From Micromonospora pattaloongensis (lineage in GTDB: Bacteria; Actinomycetota; Actinomycetes; Mycobacteriales; Micromonosporaceae): a stretch of 64,000 bases of DNA. Below are positions 8,727-17,507 of the stretch, piece after piece. The stretch lies in contig NZ_FNPH01000004.1 in NCBI RefSeq assembly GCF_900107255.1, forward strand, positions 496,001 to 560,000, in the 5' to 3' direction. A model generated the notes under the pieces. It was given only the letters and a program-made list of their open reading frames with translations. It ran no database searches and was not told where the DNA came from. Every line of letters starts with the position of its first letter. The stretch's first letter is position 1. The position numbers and the translations under genes were made by a program.

Positions 8727-10067
8727 TCAGCTGTTCCGGAGGAAGCGGTCGAGCACCCGCACGCCGAACTGTAGTCCGTCGACCGGTACCCGCTCGTCGA
8801 TGCCATGGAAGAGGCCGGAGAAATTCAGATCCGGCGGCAGCCGCAGCGGAGCGAAGCCGAAACAGCGGATACCGAGCCGGTTGAACGCCTTCGCGTCGGT
8901 GCCACCGGAGAGCATGTACGGCACCGCCCGCGCGCCCGGGTCCTCGGCACGCAACGCCGCCGCCATCGCGTCGACCAGCGGACCGTCGAAGTCGGTCTCC
9001 AGCGCCGGCTGCCGCTGGATGTGCTCGATCTCCAGGTCCGGGCCGATCACCGCGCGCAGCTGCTCCAGGAAGAGCTCCGAGTTGCCGGGCAGGGTGCGGC
9101 AGTCGATGGTGGCGGTGGCGCGGCCCGGGATGACGTTGTCCTTGTATCCGGCGTCCAGCCGCGTGGGGTTGGCGGTGTTGCGGATGGTGGCCCCGATGAT
9201 GTTCGCGATCGGTCCGAGTTTGGCGATCGCCGCCTCCGGGTCGTCGAGGTCGAGCTCGATGCCGAGCAGCTCGGAGACCTCTTCGAGGAAGGCCCGCACG
9301 GTCGGGGTGACGACCACCGGGAAGCGGTGCCGGCCCAGCCGCGCGACCGCCTCGCAGAGCGCGGTGACGGCGTTGTCGTCGTTCACCATCGAGCCGTGTC
9401 CGGGGCGGCCGCGGGCCTGCAGCCGCAGCCACTCGATGCCCTTCTCGGCCGTCTCGATCAGGTAGAGCCGCAGGTCGTTGTTGACGGTGTAGGAGAAGCC
9501 ACCGACCTCACCGATGGCCTCCGTGCAGCCCTCGAAGAGCTCCGGGTGCTCGGTGACCAGGAAGTGCGCGCCGTAGTCGCTGCCGGCCTCCTCGTCGGCC
9601 GTGAACGCGAGCACGATGTCGCGGGGCGGGCGCACGCCGCTGCGCTGCCAGTCGCGCACCACCGCGAGCGCCATGGCGTCGAAGTCCTTCATGTCGATCG
9701 CGCCGCGGCCCCACAGGTAGCCGTCGCGCAGCTCACCGGAGAACGGGTGCACCGACCACTCGGCGGGGTCGGCGGGGACGACGTCGAGGTGGCCGTGCAC
9801 CAGCAGGGCGCCGCGGGCGGGGTCGGTGCCGGGGATCCGGGCGACCAGGCTGGCCCGGCCCGGCGCCGCCTCGTGGATCTCGGCGGCGATGCCGACCTCG
9901 GCGAGCTTGTCGGCCACGTACTCCGCCGCCACCCGCTCCCCGGTGCTGGTGGCGTTGTCGCCGGTGTTGGTGGTGTCGATGCGGAGCAGGTCGCGGCAGA
10001 GCTCGACGACCTCGTCGGTCGGGGCCGGCTGCGGCGCCGGGGGGTGGCGGTCCATGCGGTTCTTCAT
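8727..10067 (-). CDS. M20/M25/M40-family metallo-hydrolase (peptidase)
   Basis: 446 aa cytosolic dizinc hydrolase of the ArgE/DapE/CPG2 group. Ligand motifs appear in order: LVHGHLDVVP (His, catalytic Asp), RGAIDMKD (bridging Asp), FTADEEAGSD (catalytic Glu and Glu ligand), and GLFHGIDERVP (C-terminal His). The lid/dimerisation domain sits between. Two starts, ATG 10067 and ATG 10055, are four codons apart and neither has a strong ribosome site; the first is used here. Likely a dipeptidase or N-acyl amino acid hydrolase. Substrate cannot be set from sequence. Confidence 0.88.
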   Translation of the reverse strand: MKNRMDRHPPAPQPAPTDEVVELCRDLLRIDTTNTGDNATSTGERVAAEYVADKLAEVGIAAEIHEAAPGRASLVARIPGTDPARGALLVHGHLDVVPADPAEWSVHPFSGELRDGYLWGRGAIDMKDFDAMALAVVRDWQRSGVRPPRDIVLAFTADEEAGSDYGAHFLVTEHPELFEGCTEAIGEVGGFSYTVNNDLRLYLIETAEKGIEWLRLQARGRPGHGSMVNDDNAVTALCEAVARLGRHRFPVVVTPTVRAFLEEVSELLGIELDLDDPEAAIAKLGPIANIIGATIRNTANPTRLDAGYKDNVIPGRATATIDCRTLPGNSELFLEQLRAVIGPDLEIEHIQRQPALETDFDGPLVDAMAAALRAEDPGARAVPYMLSGGTDAKAFNRLGIRCFGFAPLRLPPDLNFSGLFHGIDERVPVDGLQFGVRVLDRFLRNS

Positions 10068-10178
10068 ACCAGCCCACCCGGCGCCGCCCGGTGGCGGCCG
10101 CCGCACGCATCGACGTTTGCCGCGGTCGCGCGGCGGGTATCCGCGCGGACGTCCGCCGAGCGACCCCGAGGAGGGACC

Positions 10179-10811
10179 GTGTCCGTGCCCCTGCCCCCGC
10201 TGCCGTCGGTCTTCGTCCCCGACGATGCCGCGCACGACCCGGGTGGCCCCAACATCGTGGACCTGCTCGCGGAACAGCACCGGCAGCTGACGCTGCTGTG
10301 CGAGCGGCTCACCGACCCGGGCGTGGACCAGCAGCTCCGGCGCGAGACCGCCGACGTGCTGACCGCGACGCTGGCCCGGCACCTGTCGGGTGAGGAGCAG
10401 TACCTGTTCCCGGCGGTGCGCGCCGCGCTACCCGACGGCCGGGAGCTGGCGGACGCCGAGATCGCCGAGGACCGCGCGCTGCTGCGGACGCTGCGGGACC
10501 TGCAGCGCACCGCGCCGCCGGATCCGGAGTTCGACCGGCTGGCGGAGACGCTCGCCGGCCGGCTGCGCCGGCACGTGGAGGCGGCCGCGACGCGGCTGCT
10601 GCCGCGACTGCGGGCGTCGGCCACCCGGGAGGAGCTGGTGCGGCTCGGCAACCGCGTCGAGATCGCCGAGGAGGCGGCGCCGACCCGTCCCCACCCGGAC
10701 GCCCCCGCGACCCCGCCGTGGAACAAGGTGGTCGACCCGGCCCTCGGCGTGGTGGACAAGGTGCGGGACGTGGCGACCGGGCGGCGTACGTCGATCGCGG
10801 ATCTGCCGTGA
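10179..10811 (+). CDS. Hemerythrin HHE-domain protein
   Basis: 210 aa. Residues about 25-155 form a four-helix hemerythrin-like domain, with candidate iron ligands in LAEQHRQL, LARHLSGEEQYLFP and LRRHVEAAATRLLP. Such proteins bind non-haem diiron and sense or store oxygen, NO or iron. The C-terminal 50 residues are Pro-rich and end in a conserved-looking K-V-R-D-V-A-T-G-R tail. The GTG start is fixed by GAGGAGGGA 3 bp upstream. Followed by a terminator hairpin. Confidence 0.85.
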   Translation: MSVPLPPLPSVFVPDDAAHDPGGPNIVDLLAEQHRQLTLLCERLTDPGVDQQLRRETADVLTATLARHLSGEEQYLFPAVRAALPDGRELADAEIAEDRALLRTLRDLQRTAPPDPEFDRLAETLAGRLRRHVEAAATRLLPRLRASATREELVRLGNRVEIAEEAAPTRPHPDAPATPPWNKVVDPALGVVDKVRDVATGRRTSIADLP

Positions 10812-10815
10812 CCGC

Positions 10816-10849
10816 CGCGGATGCCCGGAGCCGCGGGCCGGGCATCGCG
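10816..10849 (+). terminator. Terminator after the hemerythrin gene
   Basis: GATGCCCGG (20-28 within 10820-10828) pairs with CCGGGCATC (10838-10846), extended by CGC/GCG across one bulged G. It begins 5 bp after the stop codon. Confidence 0.6.
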
Positions 10850-10951
10850 TGTCTGTGTTAACACCGAGAGTCAACGCATCGATGATCTTGCGGCGTCCGA
10901 CGTGCGGCTCGTTACTGAACGTGACCTACTGTGGGCAGGCCGTGAGAATTA

Positions 10952-10969
10952 GGTAACCGAACGGTTACC
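10952..10969. promoter_or_regulatory. 18-bp palindrome upstream of the LysR gene
   Basis: GGTAACCG-AA-CGGTTACC is a perfect inverted repeat with 8-bp arms, centred 86 bp before the LysR start. LysR-type regulators bind T-N11-A dyads near their own promoter; here the outer spacing is T-N12-A, so it may be the LysR site or that of another regulator. A second palindrome, GTGTTAACAC, lies at 10855-10864. Confidence 0.4.
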
Positions 10970-11046
10970 CAGTTCTTCACGGTTGGCGGATCTTTCACTG
11001 GCCGAAGGTCTTCCCGTCGATCCCAATCAGGTCCTACCGTCACGCT

Positions 11047-12054
11047 ATGAACCTGGAGCTGCGGCACCTGAAAGTGGTCGTCGCCATCGCGGAGACGGGC
11101 AGCGTGACGAAGGCTGCCTCGATGTTGGGCCTGGCGCAGCCGGCCCTCACCGCTCAGCTCCAGCGCATCGAGCGGACCCTGGGCGGACCGCTGTTCGAGC
11201 GCGACCGCCGGGGTGCGCGCCCGACCGCGCTGGGTGAGCTGGTGTTGGCCCGGGCGCGGGTGCTGCTGCCGGCCATGAAGGGCCTGCAGGACGAGGCGGC
11301 ACGGCTCGCCGGCACCGGCACGGTGATGGACCGGTTCCGGCTGGGCGGGGTCAACAGCCCCATCCTCGGCGGGCTCGTGCACCGGCTCGCCGCCGACCAC
11401 CCGCACGCGCAGATCAGCACGTACGCGTCCTGGTACGTCGACGAGCTCGCGCAGATGGTGCTCGGCGGACGGTTGGACTACGCGCTCTCCGGGGTCTGCG
11501 GCGACGCGGTGCCGTCGGCGGAGTTCGGCCTGTCGTGGCGGGCGGTGGCGGTGGACGCGGTCTTCGTGATGCTGCCCGAGGGGCACCCGCTGGCCGCGGG
11601 CGAAGAGGTCCACCTCGACGCCCTGGCCGAGGAGCAGTGGGTGGCCGCGCCCGGCGACGGCTGCTTCGCCGACTGCTTCGCCGCGGCCTGCGCGCGCGCC
11701 GGCTTCACCCCGCGCAAGATGTACGAGACCGACATCCGCGGCTGCATCGACCTGGTGGAGGCCGGCGAGGCGGTAGCGCTCTGCCAGGCCACCTTCCGGC
11801 CGATCTCCGGCCTGGTCACCCGGCCGCTGGCCGGCGCGCCGCTGCGCTGGCGGCTGCTGCTGGGGTGGCATCCCGAGACGCCCGCCGCCCGGTACGCCGA
11901 CCGGGTGTTCTCGCACGCCACCGCCGCGTACACCGACTCACTGGCCCGCAACCCGCAATACCTCCGCTGGCTGCGCCGCAACCCGACGTTCGGCGCCCAG
12001 CTCCCCACCGACCCCGGCGAGAGGAACGGCCCCTTCTTATCGGTCTCCGCATAG
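11047..12054 (+). CDS. LysR-family transcriptional regulator
   Basis: 335 aa. The N-terminal winged helix (about 1-60: LRHLKVVVAIAETGSVTKAA and the L-x-Q-P-A-L-T recognition helix) and a periplasmic-binding-type effector domain (about 90-300) are clear. The C-terminal 40 residues extend beyond the usual 300-aa length. No divergent metabolic gene is adjacent, so its target is open; the 18-bp palindrome upstream could be its own site. Confidence 0.9.
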   Translation: MNLELRHLKVVVAIAETGSVTKAASMLGLAQPALTAQLQRIERTLGGPLFERDRRGARPTALGELVLARARVLLPAMKGLQDEAARLAGTGTVMDRFRLGGVNSPILGGLVHRLAADHPHAQISTYASWYVDELAQMVLGGRLDYALSGVCGDAVPSAEFGLSWRAVAVDAVFVMLPEGHPLAAGEEVHLDALAEEQWVAAPGDGCFADCFAAACARAGFTPRKMYETDIRGCIDLVEAGEAVALCQATFRPISGLVTRPLAGAPLRWRLLLGWHPETPAARYADRVFSHATAAYTDSLARNPQYLRWLRRNPTFGAQLPTDPGERNGPFLSVSA

Positions 12055-12062
12055 GAAGGGGC
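12029..12062. terminator. Inverted repeat over the LysR stop codon
   Basis: GCCCCTTC (12029-12036) pairs with GAAGGGGC (12055-12062), spanning the TAG stop. The loop is 18 nt and there is no T run. It may be a terminator placed partly inside the coding sequence. Confidence 0.4.
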
Positions 12063-12109
12063 GCTCGCCAACGGGTGTCAACCAGTGTCGACGGGGTACG
12101 GGGTGCGGC

Positions 12110-12355
12110 ATGACGGACACCTCACCGCCCGACGGGGTCGACGACCGGGAGGCGGCGCGGCGGGCCGCCGCGGCGTACACCGCGGCCGCCCGCGAGATCG
12201 AGGCGTTCCTGCGCCGCGTGCCGCCGACGCCGACCGCCGCCGAGATCGTCGAGTTCTCGAATCTGATCGCGATCGAGGAGGCGCGGCGCGCCGACCGGGA
12301 GGCGGCGCTCGACGCGCTGGGGCTGACCATGCCCAGCCTCGACGCCGACGACTGA
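12110..12355 (+). CDS. Small helical protein of unknown function
   Basis: 81 aa, Ala/Arg/Glu-rich and predicted mostly helical (EAARRAAAAYTAAAREIEAF; EIVEFSNLIAIEEARRADRE). The start follows GGGGTGCGGC. Its last ten codons lie in the first copy of a 32-bp tandem duplication; the stop TGA (12353-12355) corresponds to TGG in the second copy, so the present 3' end may be recent. No family recognised. Confidence 0.5.
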   Translation: MTDTSPPDGVDDREAARRAAAAYTAAAREIEAFLRRVPPTPTAAEIVEFSNLIAIEEARRADREAALDALGLTMPSLDADD

Positions 12356-12395
12356 CGCGCCGGCCCAGCCTCGACGCCGACGACTGGCGCGCCGG
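12332..12395. repeat. 32-bp tandem duplication, two copies
   Basis: Copies at 12332-12363 and 12364-12395 are identical except for one base (A at 12355, G at 12387). The duplication covers the 3' end of the small ORF; because 32 is not a multiple of three, the copies are in different frames relative to the gene. Confidence 0.9.
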
Positions 12396-12407
12396 TGGCG
12401 CGACCCG

Positions 12408-12824
12408 CTACGTGCGGCGCCCGCCGCCGTCGCTGTGGTGCAGCGTCTCGCGGCCGCGCTCGGAGCGCAGGCTGTCCTTCGGCTCCTGCAGCGGGTCGTG
12501 CCCCAGATCGAGCAGCGCCCGCCGCCACCGGTCGTCGCTGGGGCCGTTCGGCGGTCGCCGCTCCAGCAACCGCTGGACGTCCTCGACGGTCTCGGACATC
12601 ACCGCGATGTCGTCGTCGGTGAGGTCGACCTTGCGCTTGCCGAGGATCGCCATGATCGCCCCGCCCCGGCTGTCGAGGTTCATCTTCGGATCGGTGAACG
12701 CCTCCTCCCGCGAGCCCTCGGTCATCAGCCACGCGCGCAGCTGCGCGGAGCTGACGTTGACGCACGCGTGGAAGTCCTCCCACAGCTGATCCACGTCGGC
12801 GTCGATGCGGTAGCGCCTGGCCAT
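12408..12824 (-). CDS. DUF3140 family protein
   Basis: 138 aa. It shows the hallmark DUF3140 region near the N-terminus (DQLWEDFHACVNVSSAQLRAWL) followed by a basic helix (MAILGKRKVDLTDDDIAVMSETV). Members are stand-alone small proteins with no known function, sometimes proposed to bind DNA. The C-terminal 35 residues are polar and variable. Downstream of and co-directional with the ClpC-type gene, with a 65-aa ORF between them. Confidence 0.75.
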   Translation of the reverse strand: MARRYRIDADVDQLWEDFHACVNVSSAQLRAWLMTEGSREEAFTDPKMNLDSRGGAIMAILGKRKVDLTDDDIAVMSETVEDVQRLLERRPPNGPSDDRWRRALLDLGHDPLQEPKDSLRSERGRETLHHSDGGGRRT

Positions 12825-12854
12825 CGCCGTCCCCCTCTCACACCCCGGCTGTCG

Positions 12855-13052
12855 TCACTCCGGCGGTTCCGGCCCGGCCGCCGGCTCCACGCCGTCGCGG
12901 CGCGTCACCCGGCCGACCGGCTCGCTGAGCACCTCCTCCGCGGGCGGCGGTGGCGGCAGCCGCTTGGCCTCGGGCTCCTTGCGACCCGGTCCCCGCAGCA
13001 GCACGTCGTCGGTCTTGCGGGACTTGTGCGAATTCTCCTCGGGCTGGTACAT
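12855..13052 (-). CDS. Small hydrophilic protein of unknown function
   Basis: 65 aa, highly charged with a Pro run (residues about 34-38), no membrane segment, probably disordered. The ATG at 13050-13052 is chosen because GAGAGGAGGGG precedes it by 4 bp; a longer reading frame upstream lacks such a site. It starts 13 bp after the ClpC-type stop codon, so it is probably read from the same message. Confidence 0.55.
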   Translation of the reverse strand: MYQPEENSHKSRKTDDVLLRGPGRKEPEAKRLPPPPPAEEVLSEPVGRVTRRDGVEPAAGPEPPE

Positions 13053-13065
13053 CGGGCCCCTCCTC

Positions 13066-15648
13066 TCATCGCCGGGCGGTCGCCTCCGCCGGCGTACGCC
13101 GCGGTGCGCCGCCATCGGAGACGCTGAACACGAGCTTGTCCTCGCGCGCGTCGATCCGCACGCACTGCCCCGCCGACAGCGCGCCCTCCAGCACCATCCT
13201 GGACAGCTCGTTGTCCACCTCCCGTTGGATGGTGCGGCGCATCGGTCGCGCCCCGAACTCCGGCTGGTGGCCGTGCTCGGCGATCCAGTCCTCGGCCGCG
13301 TCGGTGATCTCCACCGCGATGTCCTGCGAGTGCAGTCGCCGCCGCGTCTCCTCCAGCAGCAGCTCGGTGATCTGCCGCAGCTGGTCGCGCTCCAGTTGCC
13401 GGAAGATGATGACCTCGTCGATCCGGTTGATGAACTCCGGCCGGAAGAAGTCCTGCAGCCGCTTCATGAGCCGCTCGCGCTGCTCACGCGCCTCGGCGTC
13501 GGCGCCCTCCTTCTCGGCCTCCCCGCCCTCGCCGCCGAAGCCGAACGCCCGCCGCGGTCCCGCGGTGATGATCTCGGAGCCCACGTTGCTCGTCATGATC
13601 ATGACGGTGTTGGTGAAGTTCACGGTCCGGCCCTGGCTGTCGGTCAACCGGCCGTCGTCCAGCACCTGCAACAGGATGTTGAAGACGTCCGGGTGGGCCT
13701 TCTCGATCTCGTCGAGCAGCACCACGGCGTACGGCCGGCGGCGCACCGCCTCGGTCAGCTGCCCCGCCTCCTGGTAGCCGACGTAGCCCGGCGGCGCCCC
13801 GACGAGCCGGCTGACGGTGTGCCGCTCCTGGAACTCGCTCATGTCCAGCCGGATCATCCGGTCCTCGTCGCCGAAGAGCGCGGCCGCCAACGCGCGGGCG
13901 AGCTCGGTCTTGCCGACGCCGGTGGGTCCGAGGAACAGGAAGCTTCCGACCGGCCGGTTCGGGTCGCCCAGACCCGCGCGTGACCGCCGCACCGCCTCGG
14001 CGACCGCGTTCACCGCCTCGTCCTGGCCGACCACCCGCTCGTGCAGTTGCCGTTCCAGCCGCAGCAGCCGCTCCCGCTCCTCCTCGGTGAGCTGGCTGAC
14101 CGGAATCCCGGTCGCCCGCGCGACCACCTCGGCGATCTCCTGCATGTCGACCTTCGGGACCGCCGGCTGCGCGCCGTCCCCGCCGGACCGCGCCTGCTCT
14201 ATCCGGTCGCGCGTCTCGTTGATCCGGTCCCGCAGCGCCGACGCCCGCTCGTACTGCTCGTCGGCGACCGCCTGGTCCTTGTCCCGCTGCAACTGCTCCA
14301 GCTGCCGCTCCAGGTCCCGCACGTTCGCCGCCGGCGTACGGGTGCGCAGCCGCACCCGCGCCCCCGCCTGGTCGATCAGGTCGATGGCCTTGTCGGGCAG
14401 GAAACGGTCGGCGATGTACCGGTCGGCCAGCTGGGCCGCGGCCACCAGCGCCTGGTCGGTGAAACGCACCTGGTGATGCGCCTCGTAGCGGTCCCGCAGG
14501 CCGCGCAGGATCGACACCGTGTCGTCGACGGTGGGCTCGGGCACCAGCACCGGCTGGAACCGGCGGGCCAGCGCCGCGTCCTTCTCGATGCTCGTGCGGT
14601 ACTCGTCCAGCGTCGTGGCCCCGACGACGCGCAACTGCCCCCGCGCCAACGCGGGCTTGAGCATGTTGCTGGCGTCCATCGACCCCTCGCCGCCGCCCCC
14701 GCCGGCGCCGACCACGGTGTGCAGCTCGTCGATGAAGACGATGAGCTCGTCGCTGTGCGCGGCGATCTCGTCCATGACCTTCTTCAACCGCTCCTCGAAG
14801 TCGCCGCGGTAGCGGGTGCCGGCGACCAGCCCGGTGATGTCGAGCTGGACGACCCGCTTGTTCGCCAGCGTCTGCGGCACGTCGCCGTCGACGATGCGCT
14901 GGGCGAGCCCCTCCACGATGGCGGTCTTGCCGACGCCGGCCTCGCCGATGAGGACGGGATTGTTCTTGGTACGCCGGGAGAGGATCTCGACCGCCTGCTC
15001 GATCTCGTCGGCGCGGCCGATGACCGGGTCGATCGAGCCCTGCCGGGCGCACTCGGTCAGGTCCGTGCCGTACTGGTCGAGGGTGGGGGTGCCGTGGTCG
15101 GGCGCGGCCGCCGGAGCGCCGGCGCGCTCGGCGGTGGCCGAGCGCAGCGACTGCGGCTCCAGCCGACTCGCGGCCAGCATCCGGCCCGCGGCCGACTCCC
15201 GGTTCAGGGCGAGCGCCATCAGGATGTGCTCGGGCCCGATGTAGGTCGCGCCGGTGGCGCGGGAGAGCTGATGCGCGTCGAGCAGACCCCGCTTCGCGGC
15301 GGGGGTCAGCGTCATGTTCATCGGGATGTCGCCGCCGGGCACGCCGCCGCCACCACCGAGCTGGTCGAGCAGCGCGTCGGGGTCCGCCCCGGCCCGGCGG
15401 ACGAGCTCGCGCAGCGGTTGCCGTTGCAGCGCGGCCCAGAGAAGGTGATCTGTGTCGAGGTCGCTGGTGCCCGACCGCGCCGCCCGCCGGGCGGCGTCGA
15501 TGAGCAGCTCGCGGGCGTCCGCGCTCATCAGCCGGGTGATATCGACCCGGTGTACGGGCAGTCGCGGTTCGCCCCCGGCGAGGAACCGCGCCAACAGCTC
15601 TTCCCACGGGTCTCCGCCCCGGCCACCGCGTCCGAACGGTCCGGTCAT
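13066..15648 (-). CDS. ClpC-type AAA+ unfoldase (Clp ATP-binding subunit)
   Basis: 860 aa. Two AAA+ modules: Walker A GEAGVGKT at 235-242 with Walker B VFIDELHT, and a second Walker A GPTGVGKT near residue 585 with [10 protein letters not shown]. The N-terminal about 170 residues form an atypical Clp-N repeat domain with a glycine-rich insert (98-105). A short middle region (about 445-490) is coiled and UVR-like ([10 protein letters not shown]), typical of ClpC rather than of ClpB, whose M-domain is much longer. A glycine/glutamate-rich loop ([14 protein letters not shown]) sits where the ClpP-contact loop lies, so ClpP partnership is uncertain. A stress-type chaperone or protease subunit distinct from housekeeping ClpC1 is likely. 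Confidence 0.88.
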   Translation of the reverse strand: MTGPFGRGGRGGDPWEELLARFLAGGEPRLPVHRVDITRLMSADARELLIDAARRAARSGTSDLDTDHLLWAALQRQPLRELVRRAGADPDALLDQLGGGGGVPGGDIPMNMTLTPAAKRGLLDAHQLSRATGATYIGPEHILMALALNRESAAGRMLAASRLEPQSLRSATAERAGAPAAAPDHGTPTLDQYGTDLTECARQGSIDPVIGRADEIEQAVEILSRRTKNNPVLIGEAGVGKTAIVEGLAQRIVDGDVPQTLANKRVVQLDITGLVAGTRYRGDFEERLKKVMDEIAAHSDELIVFIDELHTVVGAGGGGGEGSMDASNMLKPALARGQLRVVGATTLDEYRTSIEKDAALARRFQPVLVPEPTVDDTVSILRGLRDRYEAHHQVRFTDQALVAAAQLADRYIADRFLPDKAIDLIDQAGARVRLRTRTPAANVRDLERQLEQLQRDKDQAVADEQYERASALRDRINETRDRIEQARSGGDGAQPAVPKVDMQEIAEVVARATGIPVSQLTEEERERLLRLERQLHERVVGQDEAVNAVAEAVRRSRAGLGDPNRPVGSFLFLGPTGVGKTELARALAAALFGDEDRMIRLDMSEFQERHTVSRLVGAPPGYVGYQEAGQLTEAVRRRPYAVVLLDEIEKAHPDVFNILLQVLDDGRLTDSQGRTVNFTNTVMIMTSNVGSEIITAGPRRAFGFGGEGGEAEKEGADAEAREQRERLMKRLQDFFRPEFINRIDEVIIFRQLERDQLRQITELLLEETRRRLHSQDIAVEITDAAEDWIAEHGHQPEFGARPMRRTIQREVDNELSRMVLEGALSAGQCVRIDAREDKLVFSVSDGGAPRRTPAEATARR

Positions 15649-15771
15649 GCCCTACTCCCCGTCCTTCTCTGCTCCGCCCCACGGCTCCGGTCGCTACCGG
15701 AAAGTGATCGCATGTTCGCTGCCTACCCGACCCTCGCGCCGACAAACGTTCATCGGTGCGACGCTGGAGGG

Positions 15772-16194
15772 ATGCGACCCACCCCCTTGCTGATCGTCGA
15801 CGCGGCCAACGTGGTCGGCTCCCGCCCCGACGGGTGGTGGCGCGACCGGCCGGGGGCGACCCGGCGGCTGCGCGACGCCCTGGCCGGCGTCGCGACCGCG
15901 GGTCTGCCGCCACTGCCGGCGCCGCTGGACGTGGTGCTGGTGGTGGAGGGGGCCGCCCGCGGCGTGCCCGGCAGCGACGGGGTCCGGGTCGTGCCGGCGC
16001 CGCGCTCCGGCGACGACGCGATCGTCGCGCTGGTCGCCGCCGAGGCGCCGCGCCGACCCGTGGTGGTGGTCACCGCCGACCGGGAACTGCGCGGTCGGAT
16101 CGCCGCGCTCGGCGCCCAGCCGTGGGGGCCGCGCACGCTGGACGCCGTACGGGACGCGGCGGCGGACCGCTCCGCCGGCGAGCCGCCGGACTGA
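15772..16194 (+). CDS. NYN/PIN-like domain protein
   Basis: 140 aa. It begins with LLIVDAANVVGSRPDGWWRDR, in which D10 and N13 sit as in NYN/PIN nuclease-like folds, and has TADRELRGRIAAL toward the C-terminus, another conserved acidic site of these folds. Homologues are sometimes labelled NTP pyrophosphohydrolase without evidence. The ATG follows GGAGGG. Divergent from the ClpC-type gene (123-bp gap). RNase activity is inference. Confidence 0.65.
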   Translation: MRPTPLLIVDAANVVGSRPDGWWRDRPGATRRLRDALAGVATAGLPPLPAPLDVVLVVEGAARGVPGSDGVRVVPAPRSGDDAIVALVAAEAPRRPVVVVTADRELRGRIAALGAQPWGPRTLDAVRDAAADRSAGEPPD

Positions 16195-16217
16195 CACCCC
16201 GCGACGCACGCCCCGTG

Positions 16218-17507
16218 TCATTCCGGAGGGTCGTCGGCCGGGATCGCGACCGCCTCCCGCAGCAGCCGGCGGGCGAGCACGACGCGGTCACGGTCGTCGT
16301 CGAGCCCGGGCAGCTCGCCCACCCGGCGGACGTCGCCGGCCAGCAGCGCCCGTACCGCCGGGGCGCACCGCGCGGGAAAGCTGACGGTGCGGTCGAAGAT
16401 CTGCAGCGCCACGTGGTCGCCGTCCGGTACGAGCCGCCAGCGCAGTCCGGGGCGGGGCGCCAGCCGGGTGTCGGCGGTGACCGCGTCGAGCAGCGCGGCC
16501 TGGGCCAGCGGCCGGATCGGCGCGGGCCGCGTCGCCGGCCAGGCCCGCTGCCGCAGCCGGGCGGCCACGGCCGCGGGGGCCGCCTCGGCCAGCCAACTGC
16601 GCAGCGCGGCGAGCGTCGCCGTGAGTTCCGGGGCGATCCGGTCGGGGTCGGCCACGTCCAGCCCGAGCGGAAGCGTCGCACGCAGCCGCCGGTCCTCGGC
16701 GGCGAGGTCGAGCAGCGCCTCGACCAGGGCGTAGCGCGTCAGCGCCCGGACCCCCACGGTCAGGTGCAGGGAACTGCCGCGCTGCGCCCGGGCACTGTGC
16801 AGCCAGCCCCGCGGCAGGTAGAGCGCGTCGCCCGGCGCGAGCTCCACGTCCAGCGTCGACGGCCCCTCGGCCACCGCGGACACCTCGTCGGCGCGCCCAC
16901 CCCAGGGCTGCCGCTCCAGCGGATCGGGCAGGACCGGCTCATGCACCCGCCACCGTTTGTGGCCGTCGACCTGCAGCACGAAGACGTCATGGGTGTCGTA
17001 GTGGGTGGCGAAGCCCTGGTTGCCGGGGGGCGTCAGGTACGCGTTGACCTGGAGCGGCTGCCCCAACGTCCCGGCGAGCTCCCGGCTGAAGTCTATGAGC
17101 GCCGGCCACACCCGGTGCAGCCCCTGCAGCACGAGGGTGGCGCCGTCGGCGTACAGGCCGAGCACCCGCTCGTCGAGGACCTGGTCGGTGATCTCGGCGC
17201 CCGCGCCGCCGGCGCCGGCGTAGCGCGACTCGGGCAGCACCCGTCCGTCCCTGGCGACCCGCAGAAACGGCGTCCGCAGGCCACGACGGCTGAGCAGTTC
17301 GTCGGCGTCGGCCGGGCTGAACAGGTCGGTGAAGCCGTCCGGTCCGGCGAGTTCCGCCGCCGGCGACAACAGCGGCGCGCGCCCCCAGTAGCGGGCCGCG
17401 AAGGTGTCGGGGTCGGCGGCCACGCACCGGGCGAGGGCGGGGCGTCCACCGGGCGGCGGCGCGGCGGTGATCCGCTGGACCGGCTCAGCGACGGACCGCG
17501 CTGCCAT
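16218..17507 (-). CDS. JmjC/cupin-type 2-oxoglutarate oxygenase (ribosomal oxygenase-like)
   Basis: 429 aa. The cupin core carries an HxD iron motif (H169, D171 in THYDTHD) and the distal histidine H237 in LPRGWLH, as in bacterial ROX/YcfD-type protein hydroxylases. A C-terminal helical/winged-helix region (about 300-429) fits the dimerisation part of that family. Homologues hydroxylate ribosomal protein residues; that role here is inference. The ATG at 17507 overlaps the 3' end of the repeat gene by 23 bp; an internal GTG at codon 29 would better match short homologues and cannot be ruled out. Confidence 0.8.
   Translation of the reverse strand: MAARSVAEPVQRITAAPPPGGRPALARCVAADPDTFAARYWGRAPLLSPAAELAGPDGFTDLFSPADADELLSRRGLRTPFLRVARDGRVLPESRYAGAGGAGAEITDQVLDERVLGLYADGATLVLQGLHRVWPALIDFSRELAGTLGQPLQVNAYLTPPGNQGFATHYDTHDVFVLQVDGHKRWRVHEPVLPDPLERQPWGGRADEVSAVAEGPSTLDVELAPGDALYLPRGWLHSARAQRGSSLHLTVGVRALTRYALVEALLDLAAEDRRLRATLPLGLDVADPDRIAPELTATLAALRSWLAEAAPAAVAARLRQRAWPATRPAPIRPLAQAALLDAVTADTRLAPRPGLRWRLVPDGDHVALQIFDRTVSFPARCAPAVRALLAGDVRRVGELPGLDDDRDRVVLARRLLREAVAIPADDPPE

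Noticed and set aside
12085-12789. Plus-strand frame running through the DUF3140 gene
   Set aside because: Antisense shadow; beyond the duplication it has no protein-like features.
14041-16194. Long plus-strand open frame opposite the ClpC-type gene
   Set aside because: It mirrors ClpC codon structure and has no domain or ribosome site; only its last part, from ATG 15772, is a gene.
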